7,355 bases of DNA from Anaerovibrio sp. (GTDB lineage Bacteria > Bacillota > Negativicutes > Selenomonadales > Selenomonadaceae). The notes beneath the pieces were generated by a model. It did not search any database and had not been told where the DNA came from. It saw only the letters and a program-made list of their open reading frames with translations. The translations under genes were made by a program, and so were the position numbers. Shown in pieces: positions 1 to 6,454 of this stretch (position 1 is its first letter; each line of letters starts with the position of its first letter). The stretch spans positions 1 to 7,355 of the forward strand of contig JAEDOE010000052.1 of the NCBI GenBank assembly GCA_016302095.1, written 5' to 3'.

Positions 1-1353
1 ATGAAAACTAACAAGAAACTCATGCTGGGTGTTTTATCTGCACTGATGGTTGGTGCTACCACTTCAGCATACGCTGCTCAGTCTGCCGAGGTGCTCTACT
101 CTGATGTACCTGCTGACCACTGGGCTGTACAGGCAATTACCGAGCTGAACAAGGAAGGCATCGTTACCGGCTTCGGTGACGGCACTTTCCGCGGCGACCG
201 CGCTGTTACCCGTTATGAGATGGCACAGCTCATCGCCAGCGCCCGCTCCCATGAGAAGATTGCCAACAACGAGCAGAAGGCAATGATTGAAAAGCTGACT
301 GCCGAGTTCTCCGAGGATCTGGACTCCATCGGCATCCGCGTAACCAGGCTGGAAGAAAAGTCTGATAACGTAAAGGTTAGCGGCGGCTTTGCTCAGAAGG
401 CAATGCGCGGCATTGATGGCGGCAACACTTATTGGGAGAAGGCTCTCTGGCTCAACATTGATGGCAAGATGACCAACGGCTGGGGTGCCCATGCCGGTCT
501 TGACTGGAAGTACGGCAGCAACGACGGCTTCAACTCCGAGAAATCCTCTGCCGATGATTATGTAGGCGGTGACAATCTTGATGTAGCTGGTTCAATCTGG
601 GAAGTGTACGCTCAGGGGCCTGTTGCCAAGAACATGAATTTGAAATTCGGTCATTTCCAGCCTAGCCTGCAGAGCGGCTATGTAAGCAACGCCCGCGTTT
701 ATGGTGCAGAGGTTGACTACAACGCCAGCGATAACACCACCGTAAAGGCATATGGCGGTAAGATTCGCGAAAAGAAATGGGATATGGCTGTACCTGGCAA
801 TCAGGGCTTTATCCGCAATGGCAGCAATGGTGCTGCTGGCGGTGGCGATGATTTCAACAACGAGCGTCCAACCGCATACGGTCTCTCCGTAGAGCACAAA
901 TTCAATGACAAGCTGTCTGCCGGTATCGGTTACTACAACTACAAGTCCGTTGCCTATGATAACGAAAAGCTGAATCTTGGCGTTGTTGATGCCAGCTATC
1001 AGTTCAATGATAAATGGGGGCTGACCGGTTTCTATTCCCAGGGCAGCCGCGGCTATCAGAACAAAGCCGGTGACATCAAGCTGACCTACAACGGTTCCCC
1101 TTGGGGCGGCAAGAAGATCGGCGGCTATGTAGGCTATCGTCACCTGGGTGCTGATGCTGTCATCATGTCCAGCCTGGTACATGGCTCTGAAAAGGCCGGT
1201 TCCAAGGGTGTTGAAGCAGGCCTGTGGTATCGCTTCTCCCCTAGCATTCTCCTCACCAACGATTTCTTCTTCGGCAAGGCAATCAATCAGGATTTTGTAA
1301 ATAACAAGGGAACCCACACCGCATACTTCTCCACTTTGAACTTTACTTTCTAA
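1..1353 (+). CDS. SLH-domain outer-membrane porin (OmpM/Mep45 family)
   Basis: A 450-residue outer-membrane beta-barrel protein expected to form a general diffusion pore and to anchor the outer membrane to the cell wall. Residues 1-25 are a Sec signal peptide: KK near the start, a hydrophobic core at 8-20, then AYA|A as the likely cleavage site. Residues 32-81 are one SLH domain (YSDVPADHWA at the front, VTRYEMA at 69-75, the counterpart of the usual TRAE motif). Residues 83-122 are charged and helical, probably a coiled-coil stalk. From about 125 onward the sequence alternates aromatic and small polar residues in strand-like blocks and ends in Phe450, the usual C-terminal signal of outer-membrane barrels. 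In Selenomonas and Veillonella such SLH domains bind polyamine-modified peptidoglycan; binding here is inferred. The stop TAA is followed in frame by TAG six bases on. The gene starts at base 1, so its promoter and RBS lie outside the window. These genomes often carry several paralogues, so I give no symbol. Confidence 0.93.
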   Translation: MKTNKKLMLGVLSALMVGATTSAYAAQSAEVLYSDVPADHWAVQAITELNKEGIVTGFGDGTFRGDRAVTRYEMAQLIASARSHEKIANNEQKAMIEKLTAEFSEDLDSIGIRVTRLEEKSDNVKVSGGFAQKAMRGIDGGNTYWEKALWLNIDGKMTNGWGAHAGLDWKYGSNDGFNSEKSSADDYVGGDNLDVAGSIWEVYAQGPVAKNMNLKFGHFQPSLQSGYVSNARVYGAEVDYNASDNTTVKAYGGKIREKKWDMAVPGNQGFIRNGSNGAAGGGDDFNNERPTAYGLSVEHKFNDKLSAGIGYYNYKSVAYDNEKLNLGVVDASYQFNDKWGLTGFYSQGSRGYQNKAGDIKLTYNGSPWGGKKIGGYVGYRHLGADAVIMSSLVHGSEKAGSKGVEAGLWYRFSPSILLTNDFFFGKAINQDFVNNKGTHTAYFSTLNFTF

Positions 1354-1419
1354 TTTTAGTCTCCATTCTGCACAGGCACAGGAAATACAGGCACTGTACC
1401 TGCTGGCATCACAATAAAC

Positions 1420-1440
1420 TATAACCTTCCTAGGGTTATA
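1420..1440. other. Small hairpin after the porin gene
   Basis: TATAACC at 1420-1426 pairs with GGTTATA at 1434-1440 around a 7-base loop. No T-run follows, so it is not a terminator by itself. It sits only three bases before the strong terminator stem and may protect the 3' end of the porin mRNA. The upstream spacer (1354-1419) holds two copies of CAGGCAC, at 1373-1379 and 1388-1394, but no gene. Confidence 0.5.
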
Positions 1441-1443
1441 CCA

Positions 1444-1486
1444 AATAAAAAATCTGTTTGCAATATTTGCAAACAGATTTTTTATT
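1444..1486. terminator. Bidirectional Rho-independent terminator
   Basis: A perfect 20-bp stem (1444-1463 with 1467-1486) closes a 3-base loop, TAT. The core is CTGTTTGCAA/TTGCAAACAG. The base of the stem is A6 on one side and T6 on the other, so each strand reads out as a hairpin ending in a U-run. It lies between two convergent genes, 90 nt after the porin stop and 11 nt after the aminotransferase stop, so it should end both transcripts. Confidence 0.93.
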
Positions 1487-1497
1487 GAAAATTGATT

Positions 1498-2664
1498 TTA
1501 CTGGAAAATCCCGCTCTGCTTCACAGCCTCCACAATCCGCTGCATATCTTCCTCGGACTGTACCAGTGCCATGCGCACATATCCCTCGCCGGAAGGGCCA
1601 AAGGCACTGCCCGGTGTCACCAGCACGCCGGTTTTGTCCAGCAAATCCCTGACAAAGCTTTCCGAGTCAGCATACTGCTCCGGCACCGGGGCCCACACGA
1701 ACATTGTTCCCGGCGGCTTGTCCATCTGCCAGCCTGCGGCAATAAGCCCGTCACAAAGCACATCCCGGCGCCGCTCATAGGCTGCCCTGGTTTCTGCCAC
1801 CACGGACTGGTCACCGGTAATAGCCTCCACCGCTGCTGCCTGAATCGGCAGGAACATGCCGTAGTCCATATTGGATTTCAAGGTCTTCAGCATACTGACA
1901 ACCCTGCTGTTGCCCAGGCAATAGCCAATTCTTGCTCCGGCAAGTCCGTAGGTCTTGGACAGGGAATTGAACTCCACTCCTACATCCTTTGCCCCCGGAA
2001 TGCTCAGGAAGCTGCCCCAGCTTCTGCCATCAAATACCAGCTCGCTGTAGGCATTGTCATGGAGCACGATGATATCATATTTTCTGGCAAATGCCACCAG
2101 CTCATGATAGAAGGACTCCGGTGCCATGGCAGCGGTAGGATTGTTGGGATAAGAAACCAGCATGAACTTGGCTTTTTTTGCCACTTCCTCCGGGATATCC
2201 TGCAACTGAATGACATAATCATTTTCCTTTTTCTGAGGCATGTAATACAGCTCCGCCCCGGCCAGCCGAGGCCCATCAGCAAAAATCGGATAGCAAGGGT
2301 CCGGCACCAGCATCACATCACCGGCATCCAATATGGACAATGCTATATGGGAAAGCCCGTCCTGAGAGCCAAGCAGGGAACAGATTTCCGTGTCTGCGTC
2401 CAGTGTTACACCGTAACGCCTCTGATACCACTGTGCCACAGCCTGCAGCATCTCCTGTGTATCATTGATGGCATAGACGTAGTTTTTCGGCTCCATGACG
2501 GCCTTCGCCATGACCTCCATAATCCTTTTGGCAGGGGGAATATTGGGCGCACCAATGCTCAGGTCAAAGACCTCTTTTCCCTCTGCCACACGGCTTCTCC
2601 GCATTTCAGCCAGCCGGGAAAAAACTCCTTCCCCGAACTGCTCCATTCGCTTTGCAAATTCCAT
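1498..2664 (-). CDS. PLP-dependent class I/II aminotransferase
   Basis: A 388-residue fold-type I aminotransferase, cytosolic, transferring an amino group between an amino acid and a 2-oxo acid. Visible landmarks: GSQDG at 99-103 (cofactor phosphate loop), YPNNPT at 172-177 with the cofactor Asn175, HDNAY at 202-206 with Asp203 and Tyr206, SLSKT at 234-238 with the Schiff-base Lys237, Arg245 in GARIGY (phosphate contact), and Arg364 in GYVRMAL (substrate carboxylate). The overall pattern is closest to the AlaT/DapL-like group (many members are annotated LL-diaminopimelate aminotransferase), but the substrate cannot be read from sequence, so no symbol is given. The start at 2664 is chosen because AAGG lies 7 nt upstream and the protein then begins MEFAKRMEQF, as in relatives. 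A longer reading from 2760 would add a hydrophobic stretch but starts inside the promoter. The gene is the last of the minus-strand set and appears to have its own promoter. Confidence 0.9.
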   Translation of the reverse strand: MEFAKRMEQFGEGVFSRLAEMRRSRVAEGKEVFDLSIGAPNIPPAKRIMEVMAKAVMEPKNYVYAINDTQEMLQAVAQWYQRRYGVTLDADTEICSLLGSQDGLSHIALSILDAGDVMLVPDPCYPIFADGPRLAGAELYYMPQKKENDYVIQLQDIPEEVAKKAKFMLVSYPNNPTAAMAPESFYHELVAFARKYDIIVLHDNAYSELVFDGRSWGSFLSIPGAKDVGVEFNSLSKTYGLAGARIGYCLGNSRVVSMLKTLKSNMDYGMFLPIQAAAVEAITGDQSVVAETRAAYERRRDVLCDGLIAAGWQMDKPPGTMFVWAPVPEQYADSESFVRDLLDKTGVLVTPGSAFGPSGEGYVRMALVQSEEDMQRIVEAVKQSGIFQ

Positions 2665-2670
2665 AGACTC

Positions 2671-2678
2671 ACCTTCCT
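2671..2678 (-). promoter_or_regulatory. RBS deciding the aminotransferase start
   Basis: On the minus strand this reads AGGAAGGT, followed by GAG. The AAGG core ends 7 nt before the ATG at 2664. No comparable site lies before the upstream ATG at 2760, which favours the 388-residue protein. Confidence 0.75.
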
Positions 2679-2740
2679 GCAAACAGAAAAGGGACGATCG
2701 GACATCGCCCCATAACAATATCGCTATTAATAATAGAATA

Positions 2741-2768
2741 ATTGTACCAATAGCAAACAAGTTGCCAA
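2741..2768 (-). promoter_or_regulatory. Sigma70/SigA-type promoter for the aminotransferase
   Basis: On the minus strand the -35 is TTGGCA (2768-2763, 5 of 6 to consensus) and the -10 is TACAAT (2746-2741, 5 of 6), separated by 16 bp. Transcription would start near 2734, giving a leader of about 70 nt. The -35 overlaps GTTGCCA (2761-2767), which is repeated inverted as TGGCAAC at 2808-2814 upstream, a possible operator pair. No regulator is assigned. Confidence 0.6.
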
Positions 2769-2822
2769 CCAGGAACTAACAGAACTTAAAGCTTCTTAGA
2801 AACGGACTGGCAACGAACAAGA

Positions 2823-2958
2823 GGCAGGGCATGTGCCATTGCAGGCAGATTGATGAACCTCGGTACTTAGCGACTCACAAGCCAAAGGCGCAGTGAGAGC
2901 TTAGTACCGCTAGGTTCATTGCCTAGCGAGAGCGTGCCTGCAATGGCACTGCCCTGCC
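2823..2958. repeat. 136-bp imperfect inverted repeat (REP/MITE-like or long hairpin)
   Basis: The outer arms 2823-2847 and 2935-2958 pair over 24 bp with a single bulged T at 2832. Inside, ATGAACCT (2853-2860) pairs with AGGTTCAT (2912-2919), CGGTACT (2861-2867) with AGTACCG (2903-2909), AGC (2869-2871) with GCT (2899-2901), and CTCAC (2874-2878) with GTGAG (2893-2897), around a 14-base loop. It begins 23 nt after the prs stop on the minus strand and ends 55 nt short of the aminotransferase -35. No T-run follows on the minus strand, so it is not a classic terminator. There is no ORF of note and no visible target-site duplication. It may be a non-autonomous palindromic repeat or a 3'-end stabiliser for prs. 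I cannot tell from one copy whether it is repeated in the genome. Confidence 0.75.
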
Positions 2959-2981
2959 GCCATATTCATCTGCTTCCGTAC

Positions 2982-3944
2982 TTATTTGCCCCACTTCTTG
3001 TTGAACAGATTGCTTACCGGCTGGTTCTCATAAATGCACTTAATGAAATCAGCCAGCATCGGAGCAAGGGAAATGCTGATAATCTTATCGCACTTCTTCT
3101 TCGGATCAACCGGAATAGTATTGGTAATAACGAGCTGCTTGATGCAGGAATCCTGAATCCTCTGGGTTGCAGGGTCCGTCAGGATACCATGGGAACAGCA
3201 AGCATATACATCCTTGGCACCCAGCTTCATCAGAGCCTTGGCACCCTCGCAGAGAGAACCGGCAGTATCAACCATATCATCAATCATGATGCAGGTCTTG
3301 CCCTTTACATCGCCAATCAGGTTCATAACCTCGGCACAGCCAGGGCGCGGACGACGCTTCTCAACGATCGCAATGCTGGTGCCCAAAAGGTCAGCCATAT
3401 TGCGGGCACGGGTAACACCGCCCAGGTCAGGGGATACCACAACCACATTCTCCAGGTTCAGGCTCTGGAAATACTCAGCCAGGGCAGGAGCAGCAGCCAG
3501 ATGATCCACAGGGATATCAAAGAAGCCCTGAATCTGGCCTGCATGCAGGTCAACGGTCACCACGCGGTTCAAGCCTGCAGCAGACATGAGGTTTGCCACC
3601 AGCTTGGCAGAGATAGGCTCACGGCCGCGGGTCTTGCGGTCCTGGCGAGCGTATGCATAATAAGGCACAACTGCAGTCACGCTCTTGGCAGATGCGCGCT
3701 TGCAGGCATCTGTCATAATCAGCAGCTCCATCAGGTTCTCGTTGACAGGCTGACAGGTTGGCTGAATAATAAAGATGTCTTTTCCACGAACACTTTCACT
3801 AATCATGACCTGAATCTCACCATTGTTAAAATGGCCCACCTGAGCATCAACCAGCGGAATTCCGAGATGTTCAGAAATTTCCTTTGCCAGCTCAGGATTT
3901 GCGTTGCCGGCCAGAAGTCGTAAATTGTTTGCAGCTTCGTTCAT
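2982..3944 (-). CDS. prs: Ribose-phosphate pyrophosphokinase (PRPP synthetase)
   Basis: Makes PRPP from ribose 5-phosphate and ATP, supplying purine, pyrimidine, NAD, His and Trp synthesis in the cytosol. The 320 residues match the usual class I length (about 315-320). Motifs: FNNGEIQV at 39-46, PYYAYARQDRK at 94-104 (ATP binding), DLHAGQIQGFF at 132-142 with catalytic His134, the flexible-loop EKRR at 195-198 with Lys196 and Arg198, and the PRPP loop DDMVDTAGS at 222-230. The bacterial SPDxGGV motif reads SPDLGGV, within family variation. ATG at 3944 is chosen: GGAGG lies 11 nt upstream and the protein begins MNEAANNLRLLAGNANPELA, like its relatives. A TTG at 3962 would add six residues but overlaps that RBS. 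It lies 158 nt after glmU, with a possible terminator and promoter between them, so separate transcription is plausible. Confidence 0.97.
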   Translation of the reverse strand: MNEAANNLRLLAGNANPELAKEISEHLGIPLVDAQVGHFNNGEIQVMISESVRGKDIFIIQPTCQPVNENLMELLIMTDACKRASAKSVTAVVPYYAYARQDRKTRGREPISAKLVANLMSAAGLNRVVTVDLHAGQIQGFFDIPVDHLAAAPALAEYFQSLNLENVVVVSPDLGGVTRARNMADLLGTSIAIVEKRRPRPGCAEVMNLIGDVKGKTCIMIDDMVDTAGSLCEGAKALMKLGAKDVYACCSHGILTDPATQRIQDSCIKQLVITNTIPVDPKKKCDKIISISLAPMLADFIKCIYENQPVSNLFNKKWGK

Positions 3945-3955
3945 TGTTTTGAATG

Positions 3956-3960
3956 CCTCC
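3956..3960 (-). promoter_or_regulatory. RBS deciding the prs start
   Basis: GGAGG on the minus strand, 11 nt before the ATG at 3944. The spacing is slightly long. The alternative TTG at 3962 overlaps this site and would have only AGGAAA behind it, so the ATG is preferred. Confidence 0.65.
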
Positions 3961-3988
3961 AATATTTCCTTTTTTCCTTATCCTCTTA

Positions 3989-4018
3989 TATATAAACAGC
4001 TTGCGCTGAATATACCAA
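3989..4018 (-). promoter_or_regulatory. Possible prs promoter
   Basis: On the minus strand TTGGTA (4018-4013) and TATATA (3994-3989) are separated by 18 bp. The -10 fits well; the -35 is partial. The start site would be near 3982, about 38 nt before the prs ATG. A small CAGC/GCTG hairpin (3997-4008) lies in the spacer. The region is so A/T-rich that chance matches are likely. Confidence 0.4.
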
Positions 4019-4071
4019 AATACACAAAAATATACCAGAATATCCCAATACACAAAATAAACAAAATACAC
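4009..4071. repeat. Degenerate A/T-rich short repeats in the prs leader
   Basis: AATATACCA occurs exactly at 4009-4017 and 4029-4037, offset by 20 bp (about two helix turns). ATACACAAAA occurs at 4020-4029 and 4048-4057, and AAAATACAC at 4017-4025 and 4063-4071. The two 20-base units starting at 4011 and 4031 agree at 15 of 20 positions. On the minus strand the tract is U-rich and lies between the glmU end and the prs promoter region. It could be a UP-like element, an operator array, or slippage-derived spacer. Confidence 0.55.
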
Positions 4072-4072
4072 C

Positions 4073-4100
4073 AGGCAGCAATTGCCCTTGAATTGCGCCT
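4073..4100 (-). terminator. Probable terminator or attenuator after glmU
   Basis: AGGC (4073-4076) plus GCAATT (4078-4083) pairs with AATTGC (4091-4096) plus GCCT (4097-4100): a 10-bp stem with one bulged A and a 7-base loop. On the minus strand it begins two bases after the glmU stop and is followed by GG and then a U-rich but interrupted tract (TGTATTTTGTTTATTTTG). Partial read-through into prs is likely. Confidence 0.55.
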
Positions 4101-4102
4101 GA

Positions 4103-5467
4103 TTACTTGCGCTTATCCGCCCAGCCGGTAATCACCTTCTGCCTTGCACGGCCGATAGCCAGCTCCCCGGCAGGCACATCCTTGGTAATCACGGAGCCTG
4201 CACCGATATATGCTCCCTCGCCTACGCTGACAGGAGCCACCAGGCTGGTATTGCAGCCAACAAAGGCATTATCGCCAATAACCGTGCGGTGCTTCAGCTT
4301 GCCATCATAGTTGACAGTAACAGTGCCGCAGCCCAGGTTTACGTTGGAGCCCACATCAGAATCACCGATGTACTGCAAATGCGGCAGCTTGGTGCCAACG
4401 CCTACATTGGAGTTCTTTACCTCCACAAAATTGCCAATCTTCACATCGTTGAAGATATGGGAATTCGGGCGGATATGCACATAAGGCCCCATGGTAACGC
4501 CGCTGTCAATCACGCAGTCATGGCCATAGGTAAACTGGGCAGCCACATTATCACCAATCTGCGCATTGGTAAAGCGGCTGTTAGGGCCAATCTCGCAGCC
4601 CTCGCCTACAACTGTTTTGCCTTCCAGCCAGGTGAACGGATAAATAACCGTATCTGCACCAACCTCCACATCGGCATCCACAAAAGTGCTGTCAGGATCC
4701 ATGAGGGTAACCCCCTTGTCCATCAGCTCTATATTCTTGCGGCGGCGCAGGATTTTCTCTGCCCCGGCCAGCTGCACCCGGGAATTGATGCCCAAGGTGG
4801 ACTCATAATCATCTGCGGCCACAGCCCAGATTTTCTCCCCCTGCTCCCGGAGAATCCCCAGCACATCCGGCAGATAATACTCGCCCTGGGCATTGTCGCA
4901 GCCAACCTTTTCCAAGGCCGCAAACAAATCCTGGCACTCAAAGCAATAAATACCGGAGTTGACCTCCTTCACCTGGCGCTCTGCCTCGGTAGCATCCTTC
5001 TGCTCCACGATGCGGGCCACATCCCCCTCCGCAGTGCGGATAATGCGCCCATAGCCGGTAGCATCAGGCATGATGGCAGTCAGCACGGTAGCCTTGGCAC
5101 CGGCTGCCTTGTGTCCCTCGTAAAGCTTGGCAATCAAATCAGAGGTCACAAGAGGCGTATCGCCGCAGAGAACCACCACGGTTCCCTGCTCATCCTTCAG
5201 GAGATGCTCCGCCTGGCGAACAGCATGGCCTGTGCCCAGCTGCTCTGCCTGCACCACGAACTCAGCCTGGTCACCCATAGCTTCCTTTACCTGCTCACCG
5301 CCAAAGCCCACAACCACAATATTGCGCTTGGCACCTGCCCCCTTGGCAGCATCCAGCACATGCTGCAGCATCGGCTTGCCAGCCGCCTTGTGCAGAACCT
5401 TCGGCAGCTTTGATTTCATACGGGTTCCCTTGCCTGCCGCCAAAATTACGGTAACTAAATCCAGCAT
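4103..5467 (-). CDS. glmU: Bifunctional GlmU: GlcN-1-P acetyltransferase / GlcNAc-1-P uridyltransferase
   Basis: Catalyses the last two steps to UDP-GlcNAc, the precursor of peptidoglycan and lipid A, in the cytosol as a trimer. The 454 residues match the usual length. Residues 1-230 are the nucleotidyltransferase domain: LAAGKGTRMKSKLPK at 9-23 binds UTP, QLGTGHA is at 76-82, GDTPL at 102-106 holds the metal-binding Asp103, and Asn228 is the second metal ligand. Residues 250-440 are a left-handed beta-helix of hexapeptide repeats (IGDN, VGEG, IGAG). His363 (in PHLQYIGD) is the acetyltransferase base, followed by NVNLGCGTVTVNYDG at 375-389. The start at 5467 has GGAGG 7 nt upstream; a TTG at 5512 would add 15 unsupported residues. 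It lies downstream of the GntR gene and upstream of prs, the conserved Firmicute glmU-prs pair. It appears intact. Confidence 0.98.
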   Translation of the reverse strand: MLDLVTVILAAGKGTRMKSKLPKVLHKAAGKPMLQHVLDAAKGAGAKRNIVVVGFGGEQVKEAMGDQAEFVVQAEQLGTGHAVRQAEHLLKDEQGTVVVLCGDTPLVTSDLIAKLYEGHKAAGAKATVLTAIMPDATGYGRIIRTAEGDVARIVEQKDATEAERQVKEVNSGIYCFECQDLFAALEKVGCDNAQGEYYLPDVLGILREQGEKIWAVAADDYESTLGINSRVQLAGAEKILRRRKNIELMDKGVTLMDPDSTFVDADVEVGADTVIYPFTWLEGKTVVGEGCEIGPNSRFTNAQIGDNVAAQFTYGHDCVIDSGVTMGPYVHIRPNSHIFNDVKIGNFVEVKNSNVGVGTKLPHLQYIGDSDVGSNVNLGCGTVTVNYDGKLKHRTVIGDNAFVGCNTSLVAPVSVGEGAYIGAGSVITKDVPAGELAIGRARQKVITGWADKRK

Positions 5468-5474
5468 TATATTG

Positions 5475-5479
5475 CCTCC
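5475..5479 (-). promoter_or_regulatory. RBS deciding the glmU start
   Basis: GGAGG on the minus strand with a 7-nt spacer to the ATG at 5467. This is the best-placed RBS in the window and rules against the upstream TTG at 5512. Confidence 0.85.
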
Positions 5480-5504
5480 AAAACACACATAATATTTTTT
5501 ATCA

Positions 5505-5526
5505 ATTACCAATTATGTAATTACAT
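5505..5526. promoter_or_regulatory. Palindromic candidate operator upstream of glmU
   Basis: ATGTAATTACAT at 5515-5526 is a perfect 12-bp palindrome, 48 nt before the glmU start. It abuts ATTACCAA at 5505-5512, which recurs at 6393-6400 upstream of the GntR gene. Nearby are a -10-like TATAAT on the minus strand (5546-5541, no good -35) and a tandem TAATATCA pair (5545-5560). Binding by the neighbouring GntR protein is a guess: the A/T content makes chance palindromes fairly likely. Confidence 0.35.
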
Positions 5527-5593
5527 CATTATCTTATCGCATTATAATATCATAATATCACAATGCCATCCATCATACCACTATATCATCACA

Positions 5594-6304
5594 TCATTGC
5601 TGCTTCCCTGACTTGGCAGCAGCCTTCTTCTTCAGCTCCTCCATGCTGGCAAGCAGGGTATGCTCCGCCTGCTCCATATGGTACTCAGAAGCTGCCTGCG
5701 CCTCCTTCACATCCCCCTTGGCTATTGCCTCCACAATACGGCAATGCTCCTCATGGGTTGCCTTCAGGCGCCCAGGATAGGACATGGAGGTAGAGCGGAA
5801 GCGGGTCAGCTGCTCCCTGAGGTTGAAGATAATCCCCACCAGCCGGGAATTGCGGCTGGCCTGATACAGCAAATCATGGAACTCCATGTCAGTCTCCACG
5901 ATTTTGTCCATATCCCCTTCCTCGATATACTCGCCAATAGATACCAGGAGCCGCTGCAGATGCTCCAGCTCCTCATCCGTAATGCGCTCTGCCGCCAGGC
6001 CGCTGGCAAGAGAGTCCAGCGACGTGCGGATTTCAAAGACCTCATTCACATCGCGGATGGACAGATTCGCCACATAAGTCCCCCGCCGGGGCATCATAAT
6101 TACATATCCCTCCAGCTCCAGCTTACGTATAGCTTCACGGACAGGAGTACGGCTCACCCCCAGCTCCTCCGCAAGCTGAATTTCCATCAGTCTTTCCCCG
6201 GGTGCCAGCACACCCTTGCGGATGGCGTCACGCAGGGTTTCACACACAACCTCCCTGAGAGGCTGATAACTATCCAGTTTAATCGGTGTCAGCTTTTTTT
6301 CCAT
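5594..6304 (-). CDS. GntR-family transcriptional regulator, FCD (FadR-like) subfamily
   Basis: A cytosolic DNA-binding regulator of 236 residues, typical for the FadR subfamily. Residues 13-80 are the winged helix-turn-helix, with LAEELGVSRTPVREAIRKLE at 44-63 as the recognition region and GTYVA at 75-79 as the wing. Residues 85-215 are the all-helical FCD ligand domain. It keeps the metal-site pattern Asp139, His143, His187 and His209, so a carboxylate ligand bound through a metal is likely by family precedent. The C-terminus is a Lys/Ala-rich tail. The start is firm: an in-frame TAG directly precedes the ATG at 6304; the RBS AAGGA is 11 nt upstream, rather far. It lies between ispE and glmU, where Bacillus has purR, ridA and spoVG. 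Its targets are unknown; autoregulation and control of glmU are reasonable guesses. Confidence 0.94.
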   Translation of the reverse strand: MEKKLTPIKLDSYQPLREVVCETLRDAIRKGVLAPGERLMEIQLAEELGVSRTPVREAIRKLELEGYVIMMPRRGTYVANLSIRDVNEVFEIRTSLDSLASGLAAERITDEELEHLQRLLVSIGEYIEEGDMDKIVETDMEFHDLLYQASRNSRLVGIIFNLREQLTRFRSTSMSYPGRLKATHEEHCRIVEAIAKGDVKEAQAASEYHMEQAEHTLLASMEELKKKAAAKSGKQQ

Positions 6305-6425
6305 CTAAATCAAAATCCTTCTATTCCCTACCAAGGCTGCCAGGGCAAGCCAAACCGGCCTCCCCATCAAGGTGCCACACTGCCTGCCAGCCATTACCAA
6401 ATTGGAAAACTTCATCCCCAACAGC

Positions 6426-6454
6426 ATGACGTCTTCACAGCCTCATAACGTCAT
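6426..6454 (-). other. Hairpin overlapping the ispE stop codon
   Basis: ATGACGT (6426-6432) and ACGTCAT (6448-6454) form a 7-bp stem with a 15-base loop, and the ispE TGA (6453-6451) lies inside one arm. On the minus strand no U-run follows, so intrinsic termination is unlikely. The rest of the ispE-gntR spacer (6305-6425) shows no gene. It holds ATTACCAA at 6393-6400 and the short palindrome CCAAATTGG at 6397-6405, possible regulator sites. Confidence 0.4.

Noticed and set aside
592..1317. 241-codon minus-strand ORF opposite the porin
   Set aside because: A hydrophobic antisense translation that arises from Gly/Ala/Asn-rich barrel codons; the sense frame has signal peptide, SLH domain and C-terminal Phe.
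1492..2715. 407-codon plus-strand ORF opposite the aminotransferase
   Set aside because: It is antisense to a gene with complete catalytic motifs. Its translation is Cys/His-rich with no recognisable domain, and it lacks a convincing RBS.
2665..2760. N-terminal hydrophobic extension that would give the aminotransferase a membrane anchor
   Set aside because: Its ATG lies between the -35 and -10 of the likely promoter, so it would not be in the mRNA. The internal ATG at 2664 has a good RBS and matches family N-termini.
2823..2958. Intrinsic terminator for prs
   Set aside because: The stem is long and stable, but no U-run follows on the minus strand, so I list it as an inverted repeat instead.
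2919..3923. 334-codon plus-strand ORF opposite prs
   Set aside because: A shadow of prs; its start lies inside the inverted repeat and no domain is visible.
4289..5413. 374-codon plus-strand ORF opposite glmU
   Set aside because: A shadow of glmU codon bias; the minus-strand frame has every GlmU motif, and this frame has none.
5468..5593. Riboswitch or glmS-like ribozyme in the glmU leader
   Set aside because: The spacer is A/T-rich with short repeats and one palindrome; I see no conserved aptamer core.
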